Shown: piece after piece, positions 34,844-43,843 of the stretch
Numbering within the stretch: the first letter of the stretch is position 1
Layout of the letters: each line of letters opens with the position of its first letter
Assembly (NCBI GenBank): GCA_024515975.1
Contig: JAMSKV010000013.1
Location: 49,145 to 113,144, forward strand
Length of the DNA: 64,000 bases
Direction: 5' to 3'
Source of the DNA: Endosaccharibacter trunci
GTDB taxonomy: Bacteria > Pseudomonadota > Alphaproteobacteria > Acetobacterales > Acetobacteraceae
Made by a program: the position numbers and the translations under genes
The notes under the pieces: generated by a model
Told to the model about the DNA's origin: nothing
Database searches by the model: none
What the model saw: the letters and a program-made list of their open reading frames with translations, nothing else

Positions 34844-34875
34844 ACTGACACGTCCTTGATTTACGGGACGTCAGT
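34844..34875 (+). terminator. Hairpin after prs
   Basis: Arms ACTGACacGTCC and GGACGTCAGT pair with a two-base bulge and a loop of about 10 bases, starting just after the prs stop. No T-run follows, so it may be a weak or factor-dependent stop. It lies between convergent genes. Confidence 0.4.
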
Positions 34876-34939
34876 ATAGCGTACTCGAGGAAATGCTCGA
34901 GCCGCTTCAGCGCGTGAGCGGATCGCTGCGACTTACGGC

Positions 34940-35503
34940 TCAGTAGGCGGCTCCGCGAGCGCGGCGACGTGCCGCGCCCACGCTCAGCCATAGAGCCGAG
35001 ACCAGGAAGTAGAACGCGCCGAACGCGGCATACGGGGCCAGATTGGGAAGTCCTGCCGACCATCGGCCGGCGGCCACCCTCGCCATCAACGCTCCTGCCA
35101 GCATGGATTGGGCGCCGCTCAGGATCATCGCCCATTGCGCGCCATGCGACGTCCAGCGCCGTGCCCCGGTCAGCAGCTGCAGGAACCCGGACAGCGCCGC
35201 CCAGGCCGCGAACACCGCCAGCACGGCATTCATGCCGTGGCCGAGCGTCGCGGCGACGGCGATGGTGGCGAGAGTGCTGACGGCAACGTTGGTGGCCTGG
35301 GTCGGATTGCGCGAGAGGCCGCCATTGCGCAGAGCATCGGCAAAGTTCGCGGCAGCGTCCCAGGCCGGGTAGGCGATCAGCAGGATGGCGGTGGCGGTGT
35401 CTGACTGGCGTCCCAGAGTGAGCACCGCCGCAGCCCAGAGCGCCGAGACGGCGAAGCGCAAGAGGTAATAGTTCCTGAGAGGTCGATCGGTATCGGTCGG
35501 CAT
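34940..35503 (-). CDS. Multi-pass membrane protein, divergent from a TetR regulator
   Basis: The product is 187 residues with about six hydrophobic segments. It reads like the small integral membrane proteins of the DUF308/DoxX-like size class, with LRNYYLLRFAVSALWAAAVL at the start and FYFLVSALWLSVGAARRRAR at the end. No substrate can be named. It is transcribed divergently from the TetR gene, with an operator-like palindrome between them, so it is probably that regulator's target. Confidence 0.75.
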   Translation of the reverse strand: MPTDTDRPLRNYYLLRFAVSALWAAAVLTLGRQSDTATAILLIAYPAWDAAANFADALRNGGLSRNPTQATNVAVSTLATIAVAATLGHGMNAVLAVFAAWAALSGFLQLLTGARRWTSHGAQWAMILSGAQSMLAGALMARVAAGRWSAGLPNLAPYAAFGAFYFLVSALWLSVGAARRRARGAAY

Positions 35504-35526
35504 GGGCTTGTCCTTCGGTCGTGTAA

Positions 35527-35544
35527 CTACCTACTAGAAGGTAG
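35527..35544. promoter_or_regulatory. TetR-type operator palindrome
   Basis: CTACCTACTAGAAGGTAG has 6-bp perfect arms (CTACCT/AGGTAG) around a 6-base centre. It sits in the 106-bp divergent gap between the membrane protein and the TetR gene, 24 bp from the membrane-protein start, a normal site for autoregulation and repression of the divergent gene. Confidence 0.65.
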
Positions 35545-35609
35545 ACAACGACGGGTCAATCGTTCTCCAGGAATGAGATTGCCGTTATGAAGCGGTCGGG
35601 AGGAAACGG

Positions 35610-36191
35610 ATGAGCGCGACCACTGGCGAGACCGCTGCGAAACTCATGGGGGGTGCGGCCGATCTGATCGCCCGGAACGGATATAGCGGGTTCAGCTATG
35701 CCGATCTCGCCGAGCGCTTCGGTCTGCGCAAGGCGAGCATCCACTACCATTTCCCCTCCAAGACCGATCTGGTCGTGGCGGTGGTGGAGCAGGGCAGGGC
35801 GCGGATCGCGTCGCAGATTGCGGTTCTGGAGGCAGGCGCGCCGGTCGCGACCGAGCAGTTGCGCGTGTATGTGGATTTCTGGCGGCGCTGCATCCGCGAC
35901 GGCACCGTGCCGTTCTGTCTGGCGGCCGTTCTCGGGGCGGAACTGCCCGGCCTTCCGGATCCGGTTGCCCAGGCCGTGCGGCGCCATTTCGCCGATCTTG
36001 CCGACTGGCTGAGCCGGGTTCTGGCACTGGGCGCAGAACAGCAAACGATGCGCCTGCCAATGCCGGCGTCTGCGGAGGCCGAAATCCTGATGGCGACGAT
36101 CTACGGCGCGATGCTGGCCGCGAGAGCCTTCGACGACCCTGACCGGTTCGACGCGATCGTGGAGGCGGCGCTCGCGCGCATCCGCGCCTGA
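35610..36191 (+). CDS. TetR/AcrR-family transcriptional regulator
   Basis: The product is 193 residues. The helix-turn-helix is classic: AADLIARNGYSGFSYADLAE, then RFGLRKASIHYHFPSKTDLV. The C-terminal domain contains CLAAVLGAELPGLPD and is helical, of the type found in regulators such as those sensing small aromatic or electrophilic ligands; the ligand is unknown. It probably represses itself and the divergent membrane protein through the palindrome at 35527. Confidence 0.9.
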   Translation: MSATTGETAAKLMGGAADLIARNGYSGFSYADLAERFGLRKASIHYHFPSKTDLVVAVVEQGRARIASQIAVLEAGAPVATEQLRVYVDFWRRCIRDGTVPFCLAAVLGAELPGLPDPVAQAVRRHFADLADWLSRVLALGAEQQTMRLPMPASAEAEILMATIYGAMLAARAFDDPDRFDAIVEAALARIRA

Positions 36192-36260
36192 GTCCCGCCA
36201 TCGGCCGGCGTGCTTGGCCCGTGCTTGCCAGCCGGCCGTTGCATGCTACCAACTCGCTCC

Positions 36261-36860
36261 ATGATCCCGAGCCTCGCACCCCGCCCGTTCTGGTATCTCC
36301 GCCATGGCGAGACCGACTGGAACGCCCGTGGCCTCAGTCAGGGCCGGTCCGATATTCCGCTGAACGCGACGGGCATCGCCCAGGCCCAGCGGGCCGCGGC
36401 GACCATGGCCGCGCATTGGGCCGACCATGCCCCGATCACCCGCATCGTGTCCTCGCCGCTGATCCGCGCCCTGCGCACCGCGGAGATCGTCGCGGAAACG
36501 CTTCTGGCGCGCGACGATCTCAGCCTGCCCATCAGCACCGACCGCGACCTGCAGGAAGTCTGCTTCGGCGTGCAGGAAGGCCAGCCGATGGGCGACTGGT
36601 ACGATAGCTGGATCGCGGGCGACTACACGCCGGAGGGGGCGGAGCCGTTCGCCGATCTGGTGGCCCGCGCCGCCGCCGCGGTGGATCGCGCCACGGCGGG
36701 CGAGGGCACCGTCCTGATCGTCTGCCACGGCGCCATGTTCCGGGCGCTCCGCGCCGCCATGGGGCTGCCGGCGAATGTGCGCCTGCCCAACGCGTCGCCG
36801 CTCTGGCTGCGGCCCGGCGAGCCCGATCCGCTGCCCTGGCAGCTCGTGAACGTGGGCTGA
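36261..36860 (+). CDS. Histidine phosphatase (phosphoglycerate-mutase-like) family protein
   Basis: The product is 199 residues. The catalytic RHG motif is in WYLRHGETDWNARGLSQG; SSPLIRALRTAEIVAE and the second catalytic histidine in VLIVCHGAMFRALRAAMG complete the family pattern. It could be a phosphoglycerate mutase-like phosphatase; the substrate cannot be read. Start at ATG 36261; an upstream ATG at 36243 lacks support. The next gene begins 8 bp later. Confidence 0.88.
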   Translation: MIPSLAPRPFWYLRHGETDWNARGLSQGRSDIPLNATGIAQAQRAAATMAAHWADHAPITRIVSSPLIRALRTAEIVAETLLARDDLSLPISTDRDLQEVCFGVQEGQPMGDWYDSWIAGDYTPEGAEPFADLVARAAAAVDRATAGEGTVLIVCHGAMFRALRAAMGLPANVRLPNASPLWLRPGEPDPLPWQLVNVG

Positions 36861-36868
36861 CCGGGCCG

Positions 36869-38566
36869 ATGCGCCCCGGCGAACGCGCGCTCGTTTCGGC
36901 GCTGAGCGCGATCGTCGGGCGCAAGCATGTTCTGACCGGCCCCGCGCGCACCAGGCGTTTTCGTCATGGCTACCGCACCGGCGAAGGCCCGTGTCTCGCC
37001 GTGGCGCGGCCGGGCACGCTGCTGGAACAATGGCGCGTGGTGCAGGCCTGCGTCGCCGCGGACTGCATCGTGCTGATGCAGGCGGCCAATACCGGCCTGA
37101 CCGGAGGCTCGACCCCGGACGGCGACGATTACGACCGGCCGATCGTGATCGTCAGCACCTTGCGCATGAACCGCGTGCGCCTGCTGGGCGGCGGCAGGCA
37201 GGCTTTGTGTTTTCCCGGTGCCACGCTGGATCTTCTGGAACGCACCTTGAAGCCGCTCGGCCGGGAGCCGCATTCGGTGATCGGTTCGTCCTGCCTGGGT
37301 GCGTCGGTGATGGGCGGCGTCGCCAATAATTCCGGCGGCGCGCTGGTGCGTCGCGGCCCGGTCTATACTGAGCTTTCCTTGTTCGCGCGGGTGGACAGGG
37401 ACGGGCGGCTCGCGCTGGTGAACAAGCTCGGCATTGCTCTCGGCGCCGATCCGGAGACCATTCTCGACCGGCTCGACCGCGACGCCTGGAGCGAGGATGC
37501 CGTGTCCTGGGAGGGCGGGCGGGCGCATGATGCCGACTACGCCACGCGGGTCCGCGATACGCATGCGTCCGAGCCTGCCCGCTTCAATGCCGATCCGGGG
37601 CGGCTGCAGGATGCCTCCGGTTCGGCGGGGAAGCTGATCCTGTTCGCGGTGCGTCTCGATACCTTTCCGGCCGAGCCGGATGCGGTCTGCTTCTATGCCG
37701 GCACGGACCTGCCGGAGCGTTTCGCCACGCTGCGCCGTCGCATTCTGGAAGCGCCGCAAACCTTGCCGATCGCCTGCGAATACATCCATCGCGATGCGTT
37801 CGATCTGGCCGATCGCTACGGCAAGGACACGGTTCTGCTGATCAGCCGCCTCGGCACGGCACGCCTGCCGGGCCTGTTCGCGCTGAAAGCCCGCGTGGAC
37901 CGCATCGCCGAACGTGTGCCGTTTCTGCCGGATACGTTGTCCGACCGGGTGATGCAGCGCATCGGTGCGTTGTTTCCCGATCACCTGCCTGCGCGCATGC
38001 GCCAGTTCCGCGATCGCTTCGCGCACCATCTGCTGATCAAGGTGTCGGCCGCGGATGCGGAGGCGATGTGTGGCCTGCTGACCGAGATCCTCGGCGCGGA
38101 GGGGTTCTTCCGCTGCAGCGCGTCGGAAGCCTCGCGTGCCTTCCTGCATCGTTTCGCCACCGCCGGGGCCGCGGTGCGCTATCGCGCTCTCCATCCGCGC
38201 AGCGTTCCGGATATCGTCGCCATCGACGTCGCCCTGCCGCGCAACGCCCAGGACTGGTTCGAGCGCCTGCCTGCCGATTTCGATGCGCTCACGACGCATC
38301 GTTTGTACTACGGGCATTTCCTGTGCCACGTGCTGCACCAGGATTACATTCCGCGCCCGGGCGTCGATCCGCATGCTCTGGAACAGCGCATTCTCGACAC
38401 GCTGACGGCGCGTGGCGCGCATGCGCCGGCCGAACACAATGTCGGTCATCTCTACCAGGCACCGCCAAGCCTGGCCGGCCATTATCGGGAGCTCGATCCG
38501 TGCAACTGCTTCAATCCGGGCATCGGCCGCACCAGCAAACTGCGCTGCTGGGGCGAGGCGGCATGA
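36869..38566 (+). CDS. dld: Quinone-dependent D-lactate dehydrogenase
   Basis: The product is 565 residues, the size of the membrane-bound FAD enzyme Dld that oxidises D-lactate and passes electrons to quinone. FAD-binding: VLMQAANTGLTGGSTPDGDD and HSVIGSSCLGASVMGGVANN with NNSGGALVRRGP. The C-terminal membrane-binding and lactate-site portion contains HRLYYGHFLCHVLHQDYIP and AEHNVGHLYQAPP. ATGA overlap with the CreA gene downstream. It fits an organism rich in periplasmic and membrane oxidations. Confidence 0.94.
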   Translation: MRPGERALVSALSAIVGRKHVLTGPARTRRFRHGYRTGEGPCLAVARPGTLLEQWRVVQACVAADCIVLMQAANTGLTGGSTPDGDDYDRPIVIVSTLRMNRVRLLGGGRQALCFPGATLDLLERTLKPLGREPHSVIGSSCLGASVMGGVANNSGGALVRRGPVYTELSLFARVDRDGRLALVNKLGIALGADPETILDRLDRDAWSEDAVSWEGGRAHDADYATRVRDTHASEPARFNADPGRLQDASGSAGKLILFAVRLDTFPAEPDAVCFYAGTDLPERFATLRRRILEAPQTLPIACEYIHRDAFDLADRYGKDTVLLISRLGTARLPGLFALKARVDRIAERVPFLPDTLSDRVMQRIGALFPDHLPARMRQFRDRFAHHLLIKVSAADAEAMCGLLTEILGAEGFFRCSASEASRAFLHRFATAGAAVRYRALHPRSVPDIVAIDVALPRNAQDWFERLPADFDALTTHRLYYGHFLCHVLHQDYIPRPGVDPHALEQRILDTLTARGAHAPAEHNVGHLYQAPPSLAGHYRELDPCNCFNPGIGRTSKLRCWGEAA

Positions 38567-39021
38567 CGAAAACCGCTCTCGCTCTCGCCGCCTGTCTGAT
38601 CGCGCTGCCCGCCTGGGCGCAGATGCGGATCGGTTCGGTCGACACCACCTTCCGCGTGCTCGGCCGCAACGACCGCATCGCCGTGGATCGCTACGACGAT
38701 CCCGATGTGCCTGGAATATCCTGCTATTTGTCGCATGCCGAGACCGGCGGGGTGAAAGGGTCGCTCGGCGTGGCGGCGGATCCGTCCCGCTTCTCGCTCG
38801 CCTGCCAGAATAGCGGCCATGCCGCGGCGCCGGCGTCGCTGCCGGCGAATGCGGTCGTGTTCGGCGTACGCAGCTCGCTCTTATTCAAGGAGCTGCGCGT
38901 GTCGCGACTCTTCGACCGCGACAGGAATGTTCTGGTCTATCTGGCCTGGTCCACGCGCTCGTTGACGCCGGGCGGAAGCCCGGCCAACGCAATTTCCACT
39001 GTGTCCCTGAGCGGGAACTGA
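38563..39021 (+). CDS. CreA-family exported protein
   Basis: The product is 152 residues with a signal peptide (MTKTALALAACLIALPAWAQ). The CreA domain is recognised by RIGSVDTTFRVLGRNDRIAV, YDDPDVPGISCYLSHAETGG and LLFKELRVSRLFDRDRNVLV, with two conserved cysteines (SCYLS and LACQN). CreA is a periplasmic protein of unknown function. It overlaps dld by 4 bp, and its end meets a palindromic element. Confidence 0.92.
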   Translation: MTKTALALAACLIALPAWAQMRIGSVDTTFRVLGRNDRIAVDRYDDPDVPGISCYLSHAETGGVKGSLGVAADPSRFSLACQNSGHAAAPASLPANAVVFGVRSSLLFKELRVSRLFDRDRNVLVYLAWSTRSLTPGGSPANAISTVSLSGN

Positions 39022-39035
39022 GCGACAGGTCTGTA

Positions 39036-39160
39036 AGAGTCTTCTTTTTCTGAAGAAAAAGAAGCAAAAAGACTTCTGCCCGTTTGGTTCGAGCGCGTGG
39101 CGCGGCACGAACTCAAACGGACAGAAGTTCTTTGGTTCTTTCTTTCAAGAAAGAACGCCT
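39036..39160. repeat. Dispersed intergenic palindromic element, copy 2 (complete)
   Basis: The element fills the gap between convergent creA and S9-peptidase genes. It consists of a hairpin at 39041-39064 (CTTCTTTTTC/GAAAAAGAAG), then a long inverted repeat with arms ACTTCTGCCCGTTTGGTTCG (39072-39091) and its near-complement at 39108-39128, then a second hairpin GTTCTTTCTT/AAGAAAGAAC (39135-39156). The whole is nearly self-complementary. Confidence 0.85.
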
Positions 39161-39164
39161 TTCT

Positions 39165-41141
39165 CTACCGCTCCGCGCTGGCGAACCATTTCGCGAACCA
39201 ATCCGCCGTGCGCTTCTGCGAGTCCTTGCGGTCGGCATCGTTGGCCATGCCGTGCCCCTGGCCGGCATAGACCACGAACTCGACCGGCTTGTGCAGCATC
39301 CTGAGCGCCTGGGCGTATTCCTGGCTCTGCGGCATCGGGCATTCGATGTCGCGATCGCCCACGAACACGAACACCGGCGTGTGGACCTTCTTCATGCGCA
39401 GGATCGGCGATGCGTCGAGATAGGGTTTCGCATCGTCGTAGACCGAGACGCCAAAGAACGGGATGTCCGAGGTGGCGATGCCTTCCTCGCCCTCGATCGA
39501 CAGCCAGTCCGACACGCCGGCGCCGGCGACGATGGCGCGGAACCGGTCGGTTTCCGTGGGCGCCCACATCGCCATGTAGCCGCCATAGGAATAGCCGAAC
39601 AGGCCGAGCCGCTTGTCGTCGATCGGGTGCGCCGGATCGGCCGCCTTTTCCGCAGCATCCACGCCGGCCAGGATGTCGCGCAGCGGCCCATGCCCCTGGT
39701 CGCGGAAATTGGCGTAGGTGAACGCCTCGCCCTGGCCGAACGAGCCGCGCGCATTAGGCAGCAGCACGTCGTAGCCGGCGGCCAGGAGCGGGGCCATAGT
39801 GCCGTGGCCGACCGGGTGCGGCATCGAGGCGGCCGAAGGCCCGCCATGGACGTTGACGATCAGCGGCCGCTTGCCCGGCGCGCCGCCGGTCGGCTCCAGC
39901 AGCCAGCCCTGCACCGTGCGCCCGTCGCTGCGCCAGTGCAGCGAGCGCGCGGTGATGGCCGGCTGATCGGCCGGCTGGACCGCCTCGATCGGCGTGAGCG
40001 GTCCGAATGACGGGCCGTCGCGGTGTGACAGCGCCAGCGCGGAGGCGTGGGTGAAGTCCTCCAGGGCGGTCGCCGCGTGGCCGCCGCCGCAGGCGATCGC
40101 CTGCTTCCAGCCGCCGAGCGAGACGGACTGCCCTACCGGCACCGAGATCAGCGCGTGCGGATCGGCGGAGGGGCGGTCTAGCGTGGTCAGTTCGAACCTG
40201 TCGTCTCGGAGCACGGTGGCGGAGAGGCCGGGGCCGCATCCGAACGACAGGGCGGTCACGCTCAATTTGGCGCCGGGGGTCAGATCCACCGGCCTTGCGC
40301 CGTCAGAAAGATCGAGCCGGAACGCGTCGCCGCCGGTGGAGCCGAAATCGCTCATCAGGCCGCCAATGAAGGCCACGGACTTGCCATCGGGCGACACGAC
40401 CGGGTCCGCCAGTTGCTGCGACACGCCCGGCGTGAACAGCACGCGGTCCGACCCGTCGGTGCCGAGGGCGTGCAGCTTCGCCACCCACCAGTTGGCATCG
40501 CCATCGCCCGGCGCCGCCGTGGCGACGAAGCCGCTGCCATCCGGCCGCCAGTCGTACTCGTAGACGTAGAGCCCTTCAGGCGAGATGAAATGCAGAGCGC
40601 CGTTCTGCACGAGCGCGATGCGCTGCTCGTCCACCACGTCGCCGACCTCGCCGGTCATGGCGGCGGCTGCCGCCGTGGCGCCGGTCTTCTTGTGCGGGTG
40701 TGCGACCGCGAGAACGCTGAGCGCGCCCTGCCTGGAGAAAAGCGGCTTGTCGAGGAGCCCGGCGAAGCCGAGCAGCTTCTGCGGCGCCGCGCCGGTGGCG
40801 TCGGTTTCCCAGAGCGATTGTTCCTCGCTGTTCGGCACTTGCAGCACGAAGGCCAGATGCTTGCCGTCCGCGGACCAGGCCGGGGCCGAGGCTTCGCAGC
40901 CTTCGCCGCTGCAGGGCAGGGCGACCCGCATGGCAGGGCCGCCGGAAACGGGTCGCAGGGAGAGCGCGGTTTCCGCCTCGTGCCCCTGCGCGGGATCATG
41001 GGTGATCGTCGCCACAGTGGCGCCGTCCGGCGAGAGGGACACGGCGTCGAACGTGCTTTGGGGGGCGGCGCCGGCGAGGGCCGGCAGGGACACGCCGCAA
41101 CCGAGAAGAAGGGCGAGGGAGAGGCGGGAGCGCGCTGTCAT
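39165..41141 (-). CDS. S9 family peptidase (prolyl oligopeptidase-like), exported
   Basis: The product is 658 residues from ATG 41141. A signal peptide (LSLALLLGCGVSLPALAGAA) suggests the periplasm. Residues 30-390 form a beta-propeller-like WD/TolB region (SPDGATVATITHDPA, SPDGKSVAFIGGL). The C-terminal hydrolase has the nucleophile in FGYSYGGYMAMW, Asp in VGDRDIECPMP and His in GQGHGMAND. It cleaves peptides, probably dipeptidyl or acyl-peptide units; specificity is not deducible. The gene is convergent with creA. Confidence 0.92.
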   Translation of the reverse strand: MTARSRLSLALLLGCGVSLPALAGAAPQSTFDAVSLSPDGATVATITHDPAQGHEAETALSLRPVSGGPAMRVALPCSGEGCEASAPAWSADGKHLAFVLQVPNSEEQSLWETDATGAAPQKLLGFAGLLDKPLFSRQGALSVLAVAHPHKKTGATAAAAAMTGEVGDVVDEQRIALVQNGALHFISPEGLYVYEYDWRPDGSGFVATAAPGDGDANWWVAKLHALGTDGSDRVLFTPGVSQQLADPVVSPDGKSVAFIGGLMSDFGSTGGDAFRLDLSDGARPVDLTPGAKLSVTALSFGCGPGLSATVLRDDRFELTTLDRPSADPHALISVPVGQSVSLGGWKQAIACGGGHAATALEDFTHASALALSHRDGPSFGPLTPIEAVQPADQPAITARSLHWRSDGRTVQGWLLEPTGGAPGKRPLIVNVHGGPSAASMPHPVGHGTMAPLLAAGYDVLLPNARGSFGQGEAFTYANFRDQGHGPLRDILAGVDAAEKAADPAHPIDDKRLGLFGYSYGGYMAMWAPTETDRFRAIVAGAGVSDWLSIEGEEGIATSDIPFFGVSVYDDAKPYLDASPILRMKKVHTPVFVFVGDRDIECPMPQSQEYAQALRMLHKPVEFVVYAGQGHGMANDADRKDSQKRTADWFAKWFASAER

Positions 41142-41228
41142 GCGGAGAAGGGTTCCAGGTTGGTTCGTCCAGCATGGAGCCAAACCGCCCTCTTTCCCAG
41201 CACCCGGCCTTTCCCGCGCCCCGGCAGG

Positions 41229-41600
41229 TCAGGCGGAGGGCGGCAGAACGGCGCGCACCCGTTCCGGCGGGCGTGCCAGGATGGTGCCGAGCGTGGTGCG
41301 GAGGATCGGCCGCTCCACCAGGCGCGGATGCAGCAGCATCGCCTCCAGGATCCGCGTCTCGGCGACGTCCGGCTCCAGGAGGCCCAGCTCGGCGGCGAGC
41401 GCCTCCTTGCGACGCAACAGAGCGCCGGCGCCAAGGCCCATCTCGGACAGAAGGGACAGGAGCAGCGGACGCGTCCATCCGGTACGGAGATAGAGCACGA
41501 TCTCCGGCGGGTGGCCGGCCTCGCGCAGGAGCTGGAGTGCGGCGCGCGAAGTGCCGCAATCGGGATTGTGGAACAGGGTCGGGGTGGCGAAGGCGGGCAT
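41229..41600 (-). CDS. ArsC-family reductase (arsenate reductase-like)
   Basis: The product is 123 residues. The thioredoxin-fold start LFHNPDCGTSRAALQLL has Cys15 in the CxxSR active site, and the LVERPILRTT block with the conserved arginines follows. Size and motifs match the glutaredoxin-linked ArsC/ArsC-like (YfgD) group. No arsenite pump or ArsR gene is beside it, so arsenate detoxification is not certain. Confidence 0.88.
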   Translation of the reverse strand: MPAFATPTLFHNPDCGTSRAALQLLREAGHPPEIVLYLRTGWTRPLLLSLLSEMGLGAGALLRRKEALAAELGLLEPDVAETRILEAMLLHPRLVERPILRTTLGTILARPPERVRAVLPPSA

Positions 41601-41710
41601 GATCGGGTCCGGATGGGCGATATGTTGCAGGCGGAGTCGGCTCGGCGGAGAGTGAACCGTTTCGGATTGCTTCTCATGCTTTTCCGCGACGGATCCTGCT
41701 GGAGATTGTC

Positions 41711-43135
41711 ATGGCGAAGACCGGTGTTGTCGCGGGCGTTGCTGCCGTGGTCGTCCTGGCAGGGGCGGCCGGCGCCTATCTCTACGCCGTCCATAGAGGG
41801 CAGGACGAGGTCGCGCGGGCGGTGGCGCAGTTTCGTCGGGATCTGGGGCCGAATGGCTCCCTCGTCTATGCCGGTTCCAGCATCCATCCGCTGAGCCACT
41901 CCGCCACGCTGGAGCATGTGGTACTCCAGACCGGCGACGGTACGCACGCCACGGCGGACACGCTGGAGATCGCGCCGGGCGGCCCGGACCGGCTGCGTGC
42001 CCTGCACGGCACCGATCTGGTGGTGACGCGCGCAACGGGCACGCTCAAGGCGAGCCGGATCGACGCGGACTCGATCGCCTATGCGCCATCGGCCGGAATG
42101 GGCGCGACGGATGCGGCCATGATCGATCCGGCCCGACTGAGCTGGTCGTCTTTGCGCATGGACGAACCGGATTTTTCCGGCGCGGGCGGCCGGCTGACGG
42201 CGGCGACGTTGCGGATCGACCATTACGGCGTCGGCCGGAAATCCCGGGTGTCGGTGCAGACCGGGACCATGACCCAAGCCGGCGGCGCGACGCCGGCCAG
42301 CGCGCAGCTCGCCTCGTTGCGACTATCCGGGTTCGATCTGGCGTCCGAGGTCGACGGGCTCGAACACGCGACGCCGATGAAGCAGGAAGACGGCACGTTC
42401 GACGGTGAAGCCGAGACCTTCACGCTGACCCGCGGCGACAAGATGCTGCTGTCGATCGACCGTGTCGTCGTCAAGGACAGGACCGACAGCAAGGGATCGG
42501 GCGAGATGGAGATCCGGCTGACCGGCGCGACCTCCACCCCGGCGACGGCTCAGGGTGCGGCCATGCTGAACGCGATCGGATTGAGCGCGGTGCACTGGTC
42601 CATGTCGATGAAGGGCCGCAGCGATGCGGGGACCGGAACGGCGCAGGTGTCGCCCTGGACCCTGACGGCGCGCGATCTTGGGACCGTCGAGCTCGGCATG
42701 GATTACGCCAATGTCTTCCCGGATGAGCTGCGCAAGAACGGCACGAAACCGTTCGAAGTGTTCGCGCAGCTGCTGAAGACCGCGCAACTGGCCGGCATGC
42801 GCCTCGTGCTGACCGATAACGGGTTGCGGCAGCGCCTGTTCGCCGCGCGCGGCAAGACCATGAACATGAATGCCGACCAGGTGCGGCAGATGGCGGTCGC
42901 GGCCCTGCAGAGCCCGCAGGTGGCGGCGTTGATGCCGGCGGACGATCTGCGCGATGCGATCGACCGCTTCGTCGCCCATGGCGGAACGCTGAGCCTGACG
43001 ATGGCGCCGCAACCGCCGATGCCGATCGCGGAGCTTGCCTCCTACGGCCAGACCTATCGGCAGGACCCTGCGGCGGCCCTGAATCGCCTGGGCGTCTCCG
43101 CACGCTGGAGTGGGGAGGGCGATGTCACGCCGTAG
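41711..43135 (+). CDS. DUF945 (YdgA-like) family protein
   Basis: The product is 474 residues with an N-terminal membrane anchor (AAVVVLAGAAGAYLYAVHRG). The rest is a long beta-rich extracytoplasmic region; HSATLEHVVLQTGDG and FPDELRKNGTKPFEVFAQL are typical of DUF945 proteins, which in enterobacteria are periplasmic proteins of unknown role. No catalytic motif is visible. Confidence 0.75.
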   Translation: MAKTGVVAGVAAVVVLAGAAGAYLYAVHRGQDEVARAVAQFRRDLGPNGSLVYAGSSIHPLSHSATLEHVVLQTGDGTHATADTLEIAPGGPDRLRALHGTDLVVTRATGTLKASRIDADSIAYAPSAGMGATDAAMIDPARLSWSSLRMDEPDFSGAGGRLTAATLRIDHYGVGRKSRVSVQTGTMTQAGGATPASAQLASLRLSGFDLASEVDGLEHATPMKQEDGTFDGEAETFTLTRGDKMLLSIDRVVVKDRTDSKGSGEMEIRLTGATSTPATAQGAAMLNAIGLSAVHWSMSMKGRSDAGTGTAQVSPWTLTARDLGTVELGMDYANVFPDELRKNGTKPFEVFAQLLKTAQLAGMRLVLTDNGLRQRLFAARGKTMNMNADQVRQMAVAALQSPQVAALMPADDLRDAIDRFVAHGGTLSLTMAPQPPMPIAELASYGQTYRQDPAAALNRLGVSARWSGEGDVTP

Positions 43136-43174
43136 CGCCGCGATGTTCCGTCGGTGTTGGATGGGCCGGGCGGC

Positions 43175-43726
43175 TCAGGCCAGCACCATCGCGATCAGCC
43201 CGATCAGCGCCGCTGATGGGAGCGCCATCTGCAGGGGGCGCAGTCCGGCGAAATAGAGCGGCGTCTCCCCACGCCGCGCGGCGATCGGGTCCAGCACGCC
43301 CATGCCGGCGAAAGCGAGCAGAAGAAGCAGCAGCGACGGCACCGGGGTTGGCAGCCACAGGCCGCAGAAGGCGAGCAGGCCGAGTCCGAACAGGGCCATG
43401 GAGGTGGACACCTGCGCCACGGTGGCGCCGCCCGGGGTGCGGAAGCTGAGGCCCCGGCGCACGCCGGACAGGAACAGCACGACGGATGCGCCCCAGGTGA
43501 TGGTGGCGCCCAGCACCAGCGGCCGCATCTCCACCGTGACCAGGGCGAAGGCGATCGCGCCGAGCAGGATCGGGACCATCGCGGCATGGGCGAGCAGGAT
43601 GCCGAGCAAGGGCGGCCAGCGCGGCTCTTCCACGCGCAGCACCAGGGCCGCGCGGCGTTCGGGGTGCTCGACGGCACGATCCAGCACGTTGATCCGGTCC
43701 GGCATGGGCTCCGCTTTCCTCGGCAT
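43175..43726 (-). CDS. DUF3429 membrane protein
   Basis: The product is 183 residues, with five or so transmembrane segments after a soluble N-terminus (INVLDRAVEHPERRAALVLR). The segments include ILLAHAAMVPILLGAIAFAL, WGASVVLFLSGVRRGLSFRT and MALFGLGLLAFCGLWLPTPV. A later ATG at 43705 would drop seven residues. The family is uncharacterised. Confidence 0.8.
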   Translation of the reverse strand: MPRKAEPMPDRINVLDRAVEHPERRAALVLRVEEPRWPPLLGILLAHAAMVPILLGAIAFALVTVEMRPLVLGATITWGASVVLFLSGVRRGLSFRTPGGATVAQVSTSMALFGLGLLAFCGLWLPTPVPSLLLLLLAFAGMGVLDPIAARRGETPLYFAGLRPLQMALPSAALIGLIAMVLA

Positions 43727-43843
43727 GGCGGCATGACGCGGGGCGAACTCAGTCGTTGCAGTTCGAACACGCAGCCTTTATGAACCCCCGCGCACGTCGG
43801 CACCCCTGGAGGCCGGCGCGCTTTGTGTTCAGGAGTTTTCAAA

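Noticed and set aside
41200..41700. An arsenic resistance operon around the ArsC-like gene
   Set aside because: No ArsR, ArsB or Acr3 gene is adjacent; the gene is isolated and may belong to the YfgD-type branch.
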